Shown here: positions 32,418-41,783 of the stretch, in pieces
Layout: every line of letters starts with the position of its first letter
Position numbering within the stretch: the first letter of the stretch is position 1
Assembly (NCBI RefSeq): GCF_033845285.1
Contig: NZ_JAWXCX010000001.1
Coordinates: 1,255,495-1,319,494 of the forward strand
DNA from: Marinococcus sp. PL1-022
Lineage (GTDB): Bacteria; Bacillota; Bacilli; Bacillales; Marinococcaceae
DNA length: 64,000 bases
Reading direction: 5' to 3'
Notes under the pieces: model-generated
What the model was told of the DNA's origin: nothing
The model's database searches: none
What the model saw: only the letters and a program-made list of their open reading frames with translations
Program-made: the position numbers and the translations under genes

Positions 32418-32858
32418 ATGGCTCATTATCAACGGATTTTAGTAGGAATTGATGCTGTCGAGATTCCCACCTATACAGTGTTCGACGAGGCAAAGAAAAT
32501 GGCGGCCGACCACGGGGCCACATTAATCATAGCTTTTGTGTTCGATCAAAAAAGGTATGCAACGCTGCAGCGCATGGACCCCAAGGGGATTGAACAATTG
32601 CGGACGAAAGCCGCTCTGTATCTCGAAGCTTGTCAGCAGGCGGCGTGGGCTCATGGAATTGAGAATGTGGAAACAGTTATGGATTCCGGGGTTCCGAAGA
32701 AACGATTAGCGGTCGATTTAGCTAACCGTTACCAGGCGGATGCTATTATTGTAGGCGAAAGCGGTGGTACGCGGTTCGAACGTCTGATGTTTGGCCACAC
32801 GTCTAAAGCCATCCGCCGAAAAGCAAACTGTGATGTGCATGTAGTGCAAAACAGCTGA
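32418..32858 (+). CDS. Universal stress protein (UspA family)
   Basis: 146 aa of the UspA fold. The N-terminal RILVGIDAVE and the C-terminal ATP-binding pattern IIVGESGGTRFERLMFGHTS (G-2x-G-9x-G-S/T type) are both present, so it probably binds ATP. AAGGAGG lies about 8 nt before ATG. No sigma-B site is evident upstream. Transcribed alone; a bidirectional terminator follows. Confidence 0.9.
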   Translation: MAHYQRILVGIDAVEIPTYTVFDEAKKMAADHGATLIIAFVFDQKRYATLQRMDPKGIEQLRTKAALYLEACQQAAWAHGIENVETVMDSGVPKKRLAVDLANRYQADAIIVGESGGTRFERLMFGHTSKAIRRKANCDVHVVQNS

Positions 32859-32902
32859 AAGGCGTCTTAGATATAAGAATAGAGAACGTTCTATATTGGG
32901 GT

Positions 32903-32940
32903 AAACAAAGAGACGCTCCCGCATGGAAGCGTCTTTGTTT
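32903..32940. terminator. Bidirectional terminator, dispersed-repeat copy 2
   Basis: AAACAAAG-AG-ACGCT pairs with AGCGTCTTTGTTT with a 2-nt bulge. The whole element is an inverted near-copy of the one at 7962-7997. Confidence 0.8.
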
Positions 32941-32958
32941 TATCCTGCTATCCAGCCG

Positions 32959-34314
32959 TTAAACAAAAATCAGCCATAAAGCGAATGTAACAAAAATCGC
33001 GGTCACGCCCTGAATCAGCGTTCCCGTAGTCTGCGCCTTGTACGCCTGAGTGACCGACATGCCGCTGAACTCCTTGACGACCCAGAAGTAGCTGTCGTTC
33101 ACGTGGGAGACGACCATAGCCCCTGCGCCAACAGCCATGACCACGAGCGCCAGCGGCAGGGCTCCTTCGATGCCCAGCTCGCCCAAGAGCGGTGCGACCA
33201 GCGACGAAGTGATGACAAGCGCCGCAGTGGACGAGCCCTGGGCAGTTTTCAGAGCGGCCGCAATCAGGAACGGGATAAAGACAAAGATGGCACCGGCGAA
33301 GGCTTCATTGGCGGCGACGCCCTCGATGAACTGGGCCACCGGCGTTGCCGTAATAACCGAGCCGAAAGCGCCTCCTGCGCCGGTGATCAGCAGGATCGGC
33401 GCGGCTTCTTTAATGCCGGTCCCTACCCATTCCGTCAAGGTTTCCTCATCGTATTTGGGCAGGAGACTAAATGCGGACAGAAGGCCGATCAAAAGAGCCA
33501 CTGCCGGTGCGCCGAGAAAAAGAAAAACCTCAAATAGCGGTCCCTGCCAGCCGGCAAACGTAATGACCGAGCTGAACCCGATGAGAAGAATCGGCACCAC
33601 TATCGGGGCAAAGGACTTGAGAGCCGAGGGCATTGCCCCAAATTCGTTTACGATGGCATTATAGTCGAACGAATGGTCATCCTCGCCTTCGATATGTATG
33701 TTAGTTCCTGCCTTCATGGCCCACAGATAGCCGGCCATGATGGTTGGAACAGCTACAACAATACCGATTAAAATGATCGTGCCCAGATAGTCTTCCGCTC
33801 CAATATTTCCGGCAGCTGCGATTGGTCCGGGCGTTGGAGGCACGAGAGTATGAGTGGCAAACAGCCCTGTGGACAAGGCGATGGCCATGGAAGCGACGGT
33901 GACCTTCGCTCTGCGCGCAAGAGCCTTCTTCAAGGACGACAATATAACGTAGCCGGAATCGCAAAAGACGGGGATACTGACGATGCTTCCAATTACACTC
34001 ATGGCGAGCTGGGGCCTCCGTTCCCCTACAAGACGCAAAACGACCTCCGCCATGCGCAGCGCTGCCCCGGATTTTTCCAGAATCACTCCAATGATCGTTC
34101 CAAACACAATCACCAGCCCGATGCCGCCCATCAGATCCCCGAATCCGCTGTTCACAGCCTCTACCACGTCAGGAAGCGGGAGCCCTGCGGCAATGCCAAG
34201 ACCAAAGGCAGCAATTAACAGGGACAAAAACGGATGAAGCTTTAATTTCGCTGTGGCAAAAATAACAAACAGCACTCCCAGCGCGATTACTACAATCAGA
34301 CCGAAGCCTTCCAT
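32959..34314 (-). CDS. GntP-family gluconate/organic acid permease
   Basis: A proton symporter of 451 aa with about 12-14 hydrophobic segments. SIPVFCDSGYVIL and ATHTLVPPTPGPIAAAG are the conserved GntP blocks around residues 115 and 155. Members import gluconate, glycerate or related hydroxy acids. No kinase or dehydrogenase gene for such a substrate sits beside it. GGAG lies about 9 nt before ATG. The substrate is inferred at family level only. Confidence 0.9.
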   Translation of the reverse strand: MEGFGLIVVIALGVLFVIFATAKLKLHPFLSLLIAAFGLGIAAGLPLPDVVEAVNSGFGDLMGGIGLVIVFGTIIGVILEKSGAALRMAEVVLRLVGERRPQLAMSVIGSIVSIPVFCDSGYVILSSLKKALARRAKVTVASMAIALSTGLFATHTLVPPTPGPIAAAGNIGAEDYLGTIILIGIVVAVPTIMAGYLWAMKAGTNIHIEGEDDHSFDYNAIVNEFGAMPSALKSFAPIVVPILLIGFSSVITFAGWQGPLFEVFLFLGAPAVALLIGLLSAFSLLPKYDEETLTEWVGTGIKEAAPILLITGAGGAFGSVITATPVAQFIEGVAANEAFAGAIFVFIPFLIAAALKTAQGSSTAALVITSSLVAPLLGELGIEGALPLALVVMAVGAGAMVVSHVNDSYFWVVKEFSGMSVTQAYKAQTTGTLIQGVTAIFVTFALWLIFV

Positions 34315-34450
34315 TCGATCACTCCTTTTTAAAATTTTATTGCCAGAGCTGAAAATACATATACCAATATCTCTCCATTATATGGGAAAGACAGCGGTCA
34401 AAGAAGGGTATAAAAGGAAAAATCAGTGAATTATAATCCCGTGACTGTAT

Positions 34451-34494
34451 TAAAAAAGCAGACGAACCAAGCTCAGAAGTAGGCGCGTCTGCTT
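34451..34494 (-). terminator. Terminator of the POT transporter gene
   Basis: AAGCAGACG (34456-34464) pairs with CGTCTGCTT (34486-34494); on the minus strand a TTTTTTA run follows. The hairpin lies just past the stop codon. Confidence 0.78.
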
Positions 34495-34504
34495 GCTATT
34501 TTTA

Positions 34505-35998
34505 TTAATTAACGCCCCGCATCAATCGCTGAATCAGCGGAGACAGAGCTAAGAGAAGGGCGCCCAATAGAATAGAAGCGCCTCCGATCACTCCGAAATA
34601 AACGATCTCCGAGTCGGGGGAGTAAAACTTCACAATTTGCGCGTTAATCGCCTGCGCGGAGGCATTTGTTAAAAACCACAGGCTCATCGTCTGGGCAGAG
34701 AAGGCAACTGGCGCGAGCTTTGTGGTGGATGAAAGGCCGACGGGAGATAAACAGAGCTCCCCGAGAACGACAAGGAAAAAGCTGAGCACGAGCCACCATG
34801 GGCTGACGAGAGACGACGTGCCATTGATGACGGCAGGAACAATCATGACTAAAAATGACAGTCCGGCAAAAAATAAGCCGAAGGCGAATTTTTTAGGAGT
34901 GGAAGGCTGGCGGTCGCCCCATTTCAGCCAGAGCCAGGCAAACAGCGGTGCAAGAAAGATGATAAACAGCGGGTTGAGCGACTGAAACCAGGAAGACTGC
35001 AGTTCAATGCCAAAGGAGCTGAGCTCTGTCCGCTGATCGGCATAGCGTGCAAGAATCACTGACCCCTGCTCCTGAATGGCCCAAAACATCATTGCAGCCA
35101 CAAACAAAGGAATGTAGGCGAGCAGCCGGGACTGCTCTGTCGCCGTAGTCTTCGGGCTTTTATACATTACGATAAAGTATATCGTAGGAATAACCACCCC
35201 GAGAATACTGATAAGAAAGATAAAGCTATCAATGGTCAAAATGCCGAGGTAGCTTGAAGCGGCACCGAGCAGGCCAAGAATAATGATGCCAATGCCCAGG
35301 CGGCCGGCGACGGTTTTTCTCTCCGCTTTGGATAACGGGTTCGGAACATTGGTTCCGGCGAGCCCAAGGTATTTCTTTTTGGTGACAATAAATACGATCA
35401 GCCCCGCGAGCATTCCCACAGCGGCAATACCAAATCCAAGATGGAAATTGTAGCTCTGGCCGACGGTGCCGACAATTAACGGGGCGATAAACGCACCCAG
35501 ATTAATACCCATGTAAAAGATACTGAAGCCGGAATCTCTCCGGTTGTCTGTTTCGCTGTATAAATCTCCAACCACGCTCGAAACGTTCGGCTTCAACAGC
35601 CCGGTCCCGATAACGATCAGAAACATGCTGACAAATAATGCCTGCACGCCTCCGGGGAAGGAAAGGGCTACGTGCCCGAGCATAATGAGGATGCCCCCGT
35701 AAAAAACGGTGCCTGTGCTGCCAAGCAGCCGGTCGGCAATCCAGCCGCCAATAATCCCTGACATGTAAACGAGCGACCCGTAGATGGCCATGATCGAAGC
35801 TGCTGTTCCTTCGTCCAGGCCCAGGCCCCCGTTAGAAACTTCGTTATACATGTAAAATAACAGAATGGCCCGCATTCCGTAGTAGGAGAACCGTTCCCAA
35901 AACTCCGTGAAAAATAATGTGAACAGCCCTTTAGGATGGCCTAAAAAACCCTTTTGAGGGACACTGTCCAAAATCTCCTGCTTGCTTTTCCCATTCAT
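34505..35998 (-). CDS. POT-family di-/tripeptide transporter
   Basis: A 497-aa proton-coupled peptide transporter. The N-terminal FTEFWERFSYYGMRAIL is the E-x-x-E-R-F-x-Y-Y-G motif of the family, IGGWIADRLLG follows helix 2, and FSIFYMGINLGAFIAPL is the PTR2 signature near residue 160. Imports small peptides into the cell by family analogy (DtpT-like). GGAG lies about 8 nt before ATG. Monocistronic. Confidence 0.93.
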   Translation of the reverse strand: MNGKSKQEILDSVPQKGFLGHPKGLFTLFFTEFWERFSYYGMRAILLFYMYNEVSNGGLGLDEGTAASIMAIYGSLVYMSGIIGGWIADRLLGSTGTVFYGGILIMLGHVALSFPGGVQALFVSMFLIVIGTGLLKPNVSSVVGDLYSETDNRRDSGFSIFYMGINLGAFIAPLIVGTVGQSYNFHLGFGIAAVGMLAGLIVFIVTKKKYLGLAGTNVPNPLSKAERKTVAGRLGIGIIILGLLGAASSYLGILTIDSFIFLISILGVVIPTIYFIVMYKSPKTTATEQSRLLAYIPLFVAAMMFWAIQEQGSVILARYADQRTELSSFGIELQSSWFQSLNPLFIIFLAPLFAWLWLKWGDRQPSTPKKFAFGLFFAGLSFLVMIVPAVINGTSSLVSPWWLVLSFFLVVLGELCLSPVGLSSTTKLAPVAFSAQTMSLWFLTNASAQAINAQIVKFYSPDSEIVYFGVIGGASILLGALLLALSPLIQRLMRGVN

Positions 35999-36147
35999 GA
36001 TTTAATCTCTCCTTGATGATGGCAGGGGGAAGGTGTAATACCTTTTGAAAAATGACTTGCTTTCCCCTGAATAGTCCAGCTAATATATGTAAGCCGTTTC
36101 CATTCTCAAACTTTCCTATAAAAAATGCAACCCTGAAAAATAAAAAA

Positions 36148-36175
36148 ACCAGGGGCGGGTTCGCTCCTGGTTTTA
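36148..36175. terminator. Bidirectional terminator
   Basis: ACCAGGGGCG and CGCTCCTGGT form a 10-bp stem with one G-T pair and a GGTT loop, with A and T tracts on both sides. It ends the HD-GYP gene on the minus strand. Confidence 0.78.
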
Positions 36176-36236
36176 ACGACTGCTTTAGAAAAAATAAATA
36201 CTACGTTTTTTTGTTTTCCGGGCTTAAAGTAATAGA

Positions 36237-37292
36237 TTAGGATTCATGCTGCAGCATGGTATCCACCTTGAGTGACCGGTTGGTGGGCATGGTGAATACG
36301 TGCTTGGATTGGGCGTCTTTCAACAGAGGAAAGGTAGGAATTTTGCTGTCCACACGCACGACCTTTGCGATGCTTTTATCTGTCAGGCTTACGGTGGCTC
36401 CCACCGGATAAATCTCCAGAATTTCACACAGCATTTTTATAAGCTCCAGTTCGAGTCCGTGCTGCTCTTCAAACAATATTTCAATGGCTTGATGCGAAGG
36501 CATCGCCGGCCGGTACGGACGGTCGAGGGACAGGGCCGAATAGACATCCACGACACTTAGTATCCGGACAGCTTTGGGAATATGAAGGGCTGAAAGCTCC
36601 CAGGGATAGCCGCTGCCGTCAAGTCGTTCATGGTGGCTCTGCGCCAGCATGGCAACCTCTTCGGGGAACCCATAATCTGTCAGGATCTGATAGCCATAGA
36701 GCGTATGAAGCTTTACGAATGTCATCTCCTGGGAAGTGAGAGCACGGGGTTTATCCAGAATAGCTGAAGGAATTTTGGTTTTACCAATATCATGCAGTAA
36801 AAACCCGGCTGCCACATCCTGAAGTTCCGTTATACCGGACTTGGCGGCTATTAAGCTTCCAAGCACAAAGGTGTCGAATGAATGCTGATATGTATAATCG
36901 TCCACCGCCTGAATTTTTTCCAGTAGGGTAATCATGGCTGGATGCTCATGTAACGATACAAATAAGGCTTCGAGCCAGTGCAGGGTATCAAGATCATTTA
37001 AGGCAAACCCAAGCCGGTATTCGTTTCCGATCCCGGCGATACCCTGAAAGAAATTACCCTTAATACGGAATAATTCTTCCTCTGAAAAAGGTTCTTTTGC
37101 CGGCGGGGCTTTGGGCTCCGGAGAAGCGTCCCGGGTTTCACCCGTAATTGTCACTTCTTCGATACGCCAGTGCTTTAATTTCTCAACCAGCCGGGGGGTA
37201 AGTACCGTTCCACGCCGCAATACCACTGTATTTTTACGCAGCACGTCTTTAGTCAGAACATCGCCCGGCTGTATATCAAAAAGTCTGGTCAT
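36237..37292 (-). CDS. HD-GYP domain phosphodiesterase
   Basis: A soluble 351-aa protein likely to hydrolyse cyclic di-GMP. The HD-GYP core from about residue 130 has LLHDIGKTKIP, SHHERLDGSGYP and DVYSALSLDRPYR, with the metal ligands and GYP motif intact. The N-terminal 60 residues (DIQPGDVLTKDVLRKNTVVLRRGTVLT) form the small domain common in Bacillus HD-GYP proteins. ATG 37292 is preferred because GAAGGG lies 7 nt upstream. It is one of three c-di-GMP proteins in the window. Confidence 0.9.
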   Translation of the reverse strand: MTRLFDIQPGDVLTKDVLRKNTVVLRRGTVLTPRLVEKLKHWRIEEVTITGETRDASPEPKAPPAKEPFSEEELFRIKGNFFQGIAGIGNEYRLGFALNDLDTLHWLEALFVSLHEHPAMITLLEKIQAVDDYTYQHSFDTFVLGSLIAAKSGITELQDVAAGFLLHDIGKTKIPSAILDKPRALTSQEMTFVKLHTLYGYQILTDYGFPEEVAMLAQSHHERLDGSGYPWELSALHIPKAVRILSVVDVYSALSLDRPYRPAMPSHQAIEILFEEQHGLELELIKMLCEILEIYPVGATVSLTDKSIAKVVRVDSKIPTFPLLKDAQSKHVFTMPTNRSLKVDTMLQHES

Positions 37293-37425
37293 CCAATCCC
37301 TTCTTTCTAATGGATAGTATATATTCATTTATAGCACAAAAGTACTACAAAAAGACATAGTTAATACATATTTTTCCTCGGCAATTTTTATTTTGTTTAT
37401 TAAATGAAAAAATTAGGTTATCATA

Positions 37426-37447
37426 TTGACATAACATTATAATGATA
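37426..37447 (+). promoter_or_regulatory. Operator/promoter region of the GntR gene
   Basis: TTGACA at 37426-37431 runs into ATAACATTATAATGATA. The 10-mer ATAACATTAT recurs in the operator upstream of manA, so the regulator probably represses itself. The -10 assignment is unclear. Confidence 0.5.
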
Positions 37448-37467
37448 TTTTAAAAAGGAGTTATTAG

Positions 37468-38217
37468 ATGAATCAGCCGTTAAATTTAAATAAAGATGCT
37501 CCTCCTTTATATATTCAAGTGAAAAATGATCTGAAGGGTAAAATTGAAGAGGGACACTGGGTACCGGGGGATAAAATTACGTCTGAATTGGACCTGTGTG
37601 AACAATACCAGGTCAGCAGAACCACCGTTCGGGACGCTATTAATGAATTAGTGTGGGAGAAATTTTTAATCCGTAAAAGAGCAAGGGGCACCTTTGTGCT
37701 TGATTACAAGGAACGCAGTGTTGATAAGGATTATTATACCTATATTAAGAGTTATACGTATGAATTAAATGAGCTGGGGCAAACAGCTAAAACCTATCAG
37801 GTCTCACTTCAAAAAATTAAGGCCACAGAAAAGCTCGCTGACAAACTCAATATAAGAGTAGGGGACGAAGTAGTAGAGCTTATTCGAGTGCGGGGCAGTG
37901 AAAATAGGCATCCGGCTTATTTTAAAACCTATTGGCAGTATAAAGAAGAATTTTCTTTAAACCCTGAAGATTACTATGGTTCTTTTTACGAACTATTAAA
38001 TGAAAAATGGATTGTTCTGGAAAACATTCAGGAGTATTTAGAAGCAATTATTCCTGATGAAGAAGTGACTGGCGCATTAAATATTTCTCAGGAAACCCCG
38101 GTTTTAAAAAGAGTTCGGCAGGCAAGAAACGAGAATTATACTTTTATTGAATATACCGAATGCTTTTATGTAGGAGAAGATTACCGGTACTATATAGAAT
38201 TAACGAAGGGCAAATAA
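37468..38217 (+). CDS. GntR-family (HutC/UTRA) regulator of the PTS operon
   Basis: 249 aa with an N-terminal winged helix (PPLYIQVKNDLKGKIEEGHW; LCEQYQVSRTTVRDAINEL) and a C-terminal UTRA effector domain (YTYELNELGQTAKTYQVSL; DYRYYIELTKGK). The UTRA domain usually binds a sugar phosphate. Its gene precedes the PTS genes in the same direction and related AT-rich operator sequences flank it. AAGGAG lies about 8 nt before ATG. Probably senses mannose-6-phosphate or a related ester; inferred. Confidence 0.9.
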   Translation: MNQPLNLNKDAPPLYIQVKNDLKGKIEEGHWVPGDKITSELDLCEQYQVSRTTVRDAINELVWEKFLIRKRARGTFVLDYKERSVDKDYYTYIKSYTYELNELGQTAKTYQVSLQKIKATEKLADKLNIRVGDEVVELIRVRGSENRHPAYFKTYWQYKEEFSLNPEDYYGSFYELLNEKWIVLENIQEYLEAIIPDEEVTGALNISQETPVLKRVRQARNENYTFIEYTECFYVGEDYRYYIELTKGK

Positions 38218-38230
38218 AAAAAGATTGCTA

Positions 38231-38283
38231 TTGTTATAACATTATGATAATTTATATTTAACCTTATTGTTATAACAATATGA
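38231..38283. repeat. Tandem operator upstream of the manA-PTS operon
   Basis: TTGTTATAACATTATGA (38231-38247) is repeated with one mismatch at 38267-38283, 36 bp apart. The second copy includes the perfect palindrome ATTGTTATAACAAT (38266-38279). Likely operators for the adjacent GntR protein. Confidence 0.7.
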
Positions 38284-38322
38284 CATTAATCTTTATTGAG
38301 GGATAAAGAAGGAGAAAAGCAG

Positions 38323-40071
38323 ATGAAAAACTATAATGTGAGTCCGGAGATTGTGGTTAGTAATAAAGCTGACGGCGCATGGGAAGGGTACGAAAATATT
38401 CACAAAGCAATTTTGAAAGCGGTTACTAAGAGCGGAAAGGAGAAATCAGTTCTAACAATCGAATGCTATCCAGGAGTCAATTATGAAGAATTGGAACAAA
38501 GCCTTATCTTTCCATTAAAAGCTTCGAAAATAGTGCATTCGGATGAATTGGCCTTGAAGGAAGATGCCATACAGCAGCTCATTGAGAAAAATCTTACAGA
38601 TGATCGTGTATTTGGACTTCAAAGCAGTCATCAGCTGCAGGATTTCTTTAGCGGTGAAGCCATCTTAAAAGTCCGGGATGATATTAAAAATATACAGGAG
38701 GGTCTTGTGATCGTTTATGGCGTGGGCGCCCGGCTGGTCTGCGAGCCCGATGTGCTGATTTATGCCGACTTAACCAGGTGGGAAATACAGAGAAGATTTA
38801 GTGAAGAAGGCTTATCCAACTGGAAAGCTGATAATAGCGATGAAGAGCTGTTAAGAAAGTATAAAAGGGGCTATTTTGTAGAATGGAGGGTGGCGGATAA
38901 ACATAAGAAAAAACTTTTTGGCAGCATAGATTTTTTACTGGATACTAATTTGAAAATGATCCCGAAAATGATAACAGCGGAAAATTTTCGGGTCGGTATG
39001 AAGCAGGCAACGCAGCAGCCGTTTCGTTTAGTTCCTTATTTCGCTCCCGGGATTTGGGGAGGGCAGTGGATGAAGGAACAATTTGGTTTGAATGAATCCG
39101 AGGAAAATTATGCATGGAGCTTTGACGGCGTTCCTGAAGAAAACAGTGTGCAGCTGGCCTACGGGGATGTTCGGGTCTCCATCCCATCGATGAATATAGT
39201 GTTTCAGCATCCGCGCGAATTGCTGGGAGAAGGGGTTCATGCCAGATTTGGAGATGAGTTTCCTATCCGGTTTGATCTTCTGGATACCATGGGGGGACAA
39301 AATTTGAGCCTTCAGGTTCATCCTATTACTGAATACATTCAGGAGCATTTTGGCATGCATTACACTCAGGATGAAAGCTATTACCTGCTGGATGCCAAAG
39401 AGGACGCTGTAGTTTATTTAGGAACAAAAAATAAGGTTAACAAAGAAGAAATGCTGGAGGATCTATACGAGGCAAACGACGGGCACAAAGACTTTCCCGA
39501 TGATAAATACATTAACAAGTATCCCGCAAAAAAGCATGACCATTTTCTGATTCCCGCGGGTACTATTCATTGCTCCGGAGCCAATTCTATGGTTTTAGAA
39601 ATCAGTGCTACGCCCTATATATTCACTTTTAAGCTGTGGGACTGGGGAAGGCTGGGTTTAGACGGGCTGCCAAGGCCGGTACATCTTGAGCATGGAAAAG
39701 AAGTTATTCAATGGGAGAGAAATACGGAATGGGTAGAAAAAAATCTTATAAATCAAGTGGAACAAATAGATTCAGGTGACGGCTGGATAGAGGAGAGAAC
39801 CGGATTACATGAGAGAGAGTTTATTGAAACCAGGAGACACTGGTTTTCAAAGAAGGTTCATCACCACACTGGAGGCAGCGTAAACGTATTAAATCTTGTA
39901 GAAGGAGAAGAAGCTGTTGTGGAAAGTCCCGACAACGCCTTTACGCCGTTTGTCGTCCATTATGCGGAAACCTTCATCATTCCATGCTCAGTGAAGGAAT
40001 ATACTATTCGCCCATACGGGGAGGCTGAAGGCAAAACAATTGTAACTGTTAAGGCGAGCGTTAGAATCTGA
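38323..40071 (+). CDS. manA: Class I mannose-6-phosphate isomerase with kinase-like N-terminal domain
   Basis: A 582-aa protein, about 260 residues longer than ordinary ManA. The C-terminal part from about residue 235 is a type I phosphomannose isomerase: NLSLQVHP (zinc ligands Gln and His), DESYYLLDA (Glu), DHFLIPAGTIHCSG (His). The N-terminal 230 residues resemble a nucleoside/uridine-kinase fold (VIVYGVGARLVCEPDVLIYA; DLTRWEIQRRF), but where a P-loop should be the sequence is ECYPGVNYEE, without the G-K-S/T. Converts mannose-6-phosphate to fructose-6-phosphate. ATG 38323 follows AGGAG by 8 nt. First gene of the PTS operon. Confidence 0.88.
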   Translation: MKNYNVSPEIVVSNKADGAWEGYENIHKAILKAVTKSGKEKSVLTIECYPGVNYEELEQSLIFPLKASKIVHSDELALKEDAIQQLIEKNLTDDRVFGLQSSHQLQDFFSGEAILKVRDDIKNIQEGLVIVYGVGARLVCEPDVLIYADLTRWEIQRRFSEEGLSNWKADNSDEELLRKYKRGYFVEWRVADKHKKKLFGSIDFLLDTNLKMIPKMITAENFRVGMKQATQQPFRLVPYFAPGIWGGQWMKEQFGLNESEENYAWSFDGVPEENSVQLAYGDVRVSIPSMNIVFQHPRELLGEGVHARFGDEFPIRFDLLDTMGGQNLSLQVHPITEYIQEHFGMHYTQDESYYLLDAKEDAVVYLGTKNKVNKEEMLEDLYEANDGHKDFPDDKYINKYPAKKHDHFLIPAGTIHCSGANSMVLEISATPYIFTFKLWDWGRLGLDGLPRPVHLEHGKEVIQWERNTEWVEKNLINQVEQIDSGDGWIEERTGLHEREFIETRRHWFSKKVHHHTGGSVNVLNLVEGEEAVVESPDNAFTPFVVHYAETFIIPCSVKEYTIRPYGEAEGKTIVTVKASVRI

Positions 40072-40091
40072 AAACATAAGGAGGGCTGGCT

Positions 40092-40472
40092 ATGATAGCA
40101 ATGGTGCTGGCAACACATGGAAGTTTGGCCTACGGATTGAAGGATTCCTTCGAGATGATAGCAGGGGAGTCTGAGCACATATATCCTGTATCTCTGGTCG
40201 AAGGAATTGATTCATATACCACCTCGGTGGAAGAGCTTATTGAAGACCTTCTAAAGAAGTACCAGGGCATCTTAATACTTAGTGATTTAAAGGGAGGGAC
40301 GCCATATAACGTTTCGTTAAAGCAGTCTTTTGTTCACGAAAACAAAGTCAAAGTGGTAGCTGGGGTGAATTTGCCGATGGTAATAGAAACGTCTCTGCTT
40401 CTCCAGAACGGGGATTTAGAAGAAATTACGACAAAAGCCATCGATAATGGAAAAGAAGCAATTGATAAATAA
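40092..40472 (+). CDS. Mannose-family PTS EIIA component
   Basis: A 126-aa EIIA of the mannose superfamily: MVLATHGSLAYGLKDS carries the phosphorylated His9, and LSDLKGGTPYN is the conserved central motif. Accepts phosphate from HPr and passes it to EIIB. AAGGAGG lies about 8 nt before ATG, 20 nt after the manA stop. Confidence 0.92.
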   Translation: MIAMVLATHGSLAYGLKDSFEMIAGESEHIYPVSLVEGIDSYTTSVEELIEDLLKKYQGILILSDLKGGTPYNVSLKQSFVHENKVKVVAGVNLPMVIETSLLLQNGDLEEITTKAIDNGKEAIDK

Positions 40473-40491
40473 TTTAAGGAGGTAACTTAAA

Positions 40492-40974
40492 ATGCCAATC
40501 AGCTTTGTAAGAATCGATGACAGGGTGATCCACGGGCAAATCATAGCCCGGTGGACGAGATGGAAGGACTGCCACGGTATTTTGGTTATTGATGACCAGA
40601 TAGCGGAGGATCCCATGCAAAAAAAGATTTTCAGTAATGCAGTGCCAAAGTCAATAAAAGTCGGTATTTATTCTTTAGAAGAAGGCGTGGAGAAAATAAA
40701 TAAAGCTAAAAACGCTCAAAACAGTTATTTTGTTATTGTGAAATCGCCTATAATGCTGAAAAAACTTAAAGAAAAGGGAGCAGATTTCGGCGAAGAAGTG
40801 AATGTGGGCCCGATAAGTGCGCGCGAAGGAGCAGAAAACATTGGGAGAAATGTTGCTATAACGCCGGATGAACGGGTAGCATTTGATTATTTATTAAACG
40901 AAGGGGTCGGCATTTCCTTCCAGCTGGTTCCTGAAGAGAGTGCTTATACTTGGGAGAAGATTCGTAATCAATAA
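40492..40974 (+). CDS. Mannose-family PTS EIIB component
   Basis: 160 aa with the family motif FVRIDDRVIHGQIIARW; His14 is the phosphoacceptor. The C-terminal GISFQLVPEES is also typical. It transfers phosphate to the sugar as it passes the IIC/IID channel. AAGGAGG lies about 8 nt before ATG; it begins 19 nt after the EIIA stop. Confidence 0.93.
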   Translation: MPISFVRIDDRVIHGQIIARWTRWKDCHGILVIDDQIAEDPMQKKIFSNAVPKSIKVGIYSLEEGVEKINKAKNAQNSYFVIVKSPIMLKKLKEKGADFGEEVNVGPISAREGAENIGRNVAITPDERVAFDYLLNEGVGISFQLVPEESAYTWEKIRNQ

Positions 40975-40988
40975 AAGGGTGTGAGGGC

Positions 40989-41783
40989 ATGGATGTTGTA
41001 TTAATGATTCAAGCGTTATTGATAGGTATATTCTGCTATCTTGGTTCAGTATCTTCTCCCTGGCTACTGGGGGTTACTGGAGGTTATTACACTATCGGGA
41101 GACCGCTGGTGGCGGGTTTAATTGTCGGTCTTATTCTTGGAGATGTGACTACGGGAATTATTCTCGGCGTAGCGGTTCAGGCTGCCTTTATCGCTACGAT
41201 TTCCACCGGCGGCACGCAAAACCAGGAAATTACGTACGCAGCTTATGGAGGCATCGCGTTGGGAATTCTTGCCGGGGCATCGAGTGGTGTCACAGTAACT
41301 TTAGCTGTAGGTATTGGAGTTCTCGGTCTGTTTCTTCACAATTTAATGATGGTGTTAAACTCAGGCTGGAATCGCAGAGCGGAGAAGGCAGCCAAACAAG
41401 GAAGTGCCAGAGGTATTATTAATAACAACGGCATTTATCCTCAAATAGTTAACTTTTTACTACGGGTCCTGCCTGTCGGGCTGGCGGTATATTTAGGAGA
41501 AGGATTTGTAACCTCTTTTCTTAACTTTGTACCAGATAAAGTCACTCACATGATGGATGTTTTAGGCGGACTGCTGCCTGCGCTTGGGATAGCATTATTA
41601 ATGAATCTTTTAATCAGGGAAAAAACCCATTTTATCTTTTTTGTTACCGGCTTTGTGTTCATAGTTTTTCTATCAGACAGTATGATATCGCTAACGGTCT
41701 TTGCCTTGCTGATCGCCTATATTATTTATTTGGCCACTAATAATTTCACGCCTGCTCCTAATTCTGATGACGAGGTGATATAA
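40989..41783 (+). CDS. Mannose-family PTS EIIC component
   Basis: An integral membrane protein of 264 aa. The conserved GGYYTIGRPLVAGLIVGLILGD and the AAFIATISTGGTQNQEITYAA region (around residue 60) identify the IIC subunit. Forms the sugar channel with IID. Its TAA is immediately followed by the IID ATG. Confidence 0.92.
   Translation: MDVVLMIQALLIGIFCYLGSVSSPWLLGVTGGYYTIGRPLVAGLIVGLILGDVTTGIILGVAVQAAFIATISTGGTQNQEITYAAYGGIALGILAGASSGVTVTLAVGIGVLGLFLHNLMMVLNSGWNRRAEKAAKQGSARGIINNNGIYPQIVNFLLRVLPVGLAVYLGEGFVTSFLNFVPDKVTHMMDVLGGLLPALGIALLMNLLIREKTHFIFFVTGFVFIVFLSDSMISLTVFALLIAYIIYLATNNFTPAPNSDDEVI

Noticed and set aside
33103-33664. Overlapping + strand frames of 144 and 175 codons
   Set aside because: Antisense to the GntP-type permease; low-complexity composition from GC-rich codons on the other strand.
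34315-34440. CcpA cre site upstream of the GntP permease gene
   Set aside because: A TTTGACCGCTGTC segment is only loosely similar to the cre consensus.
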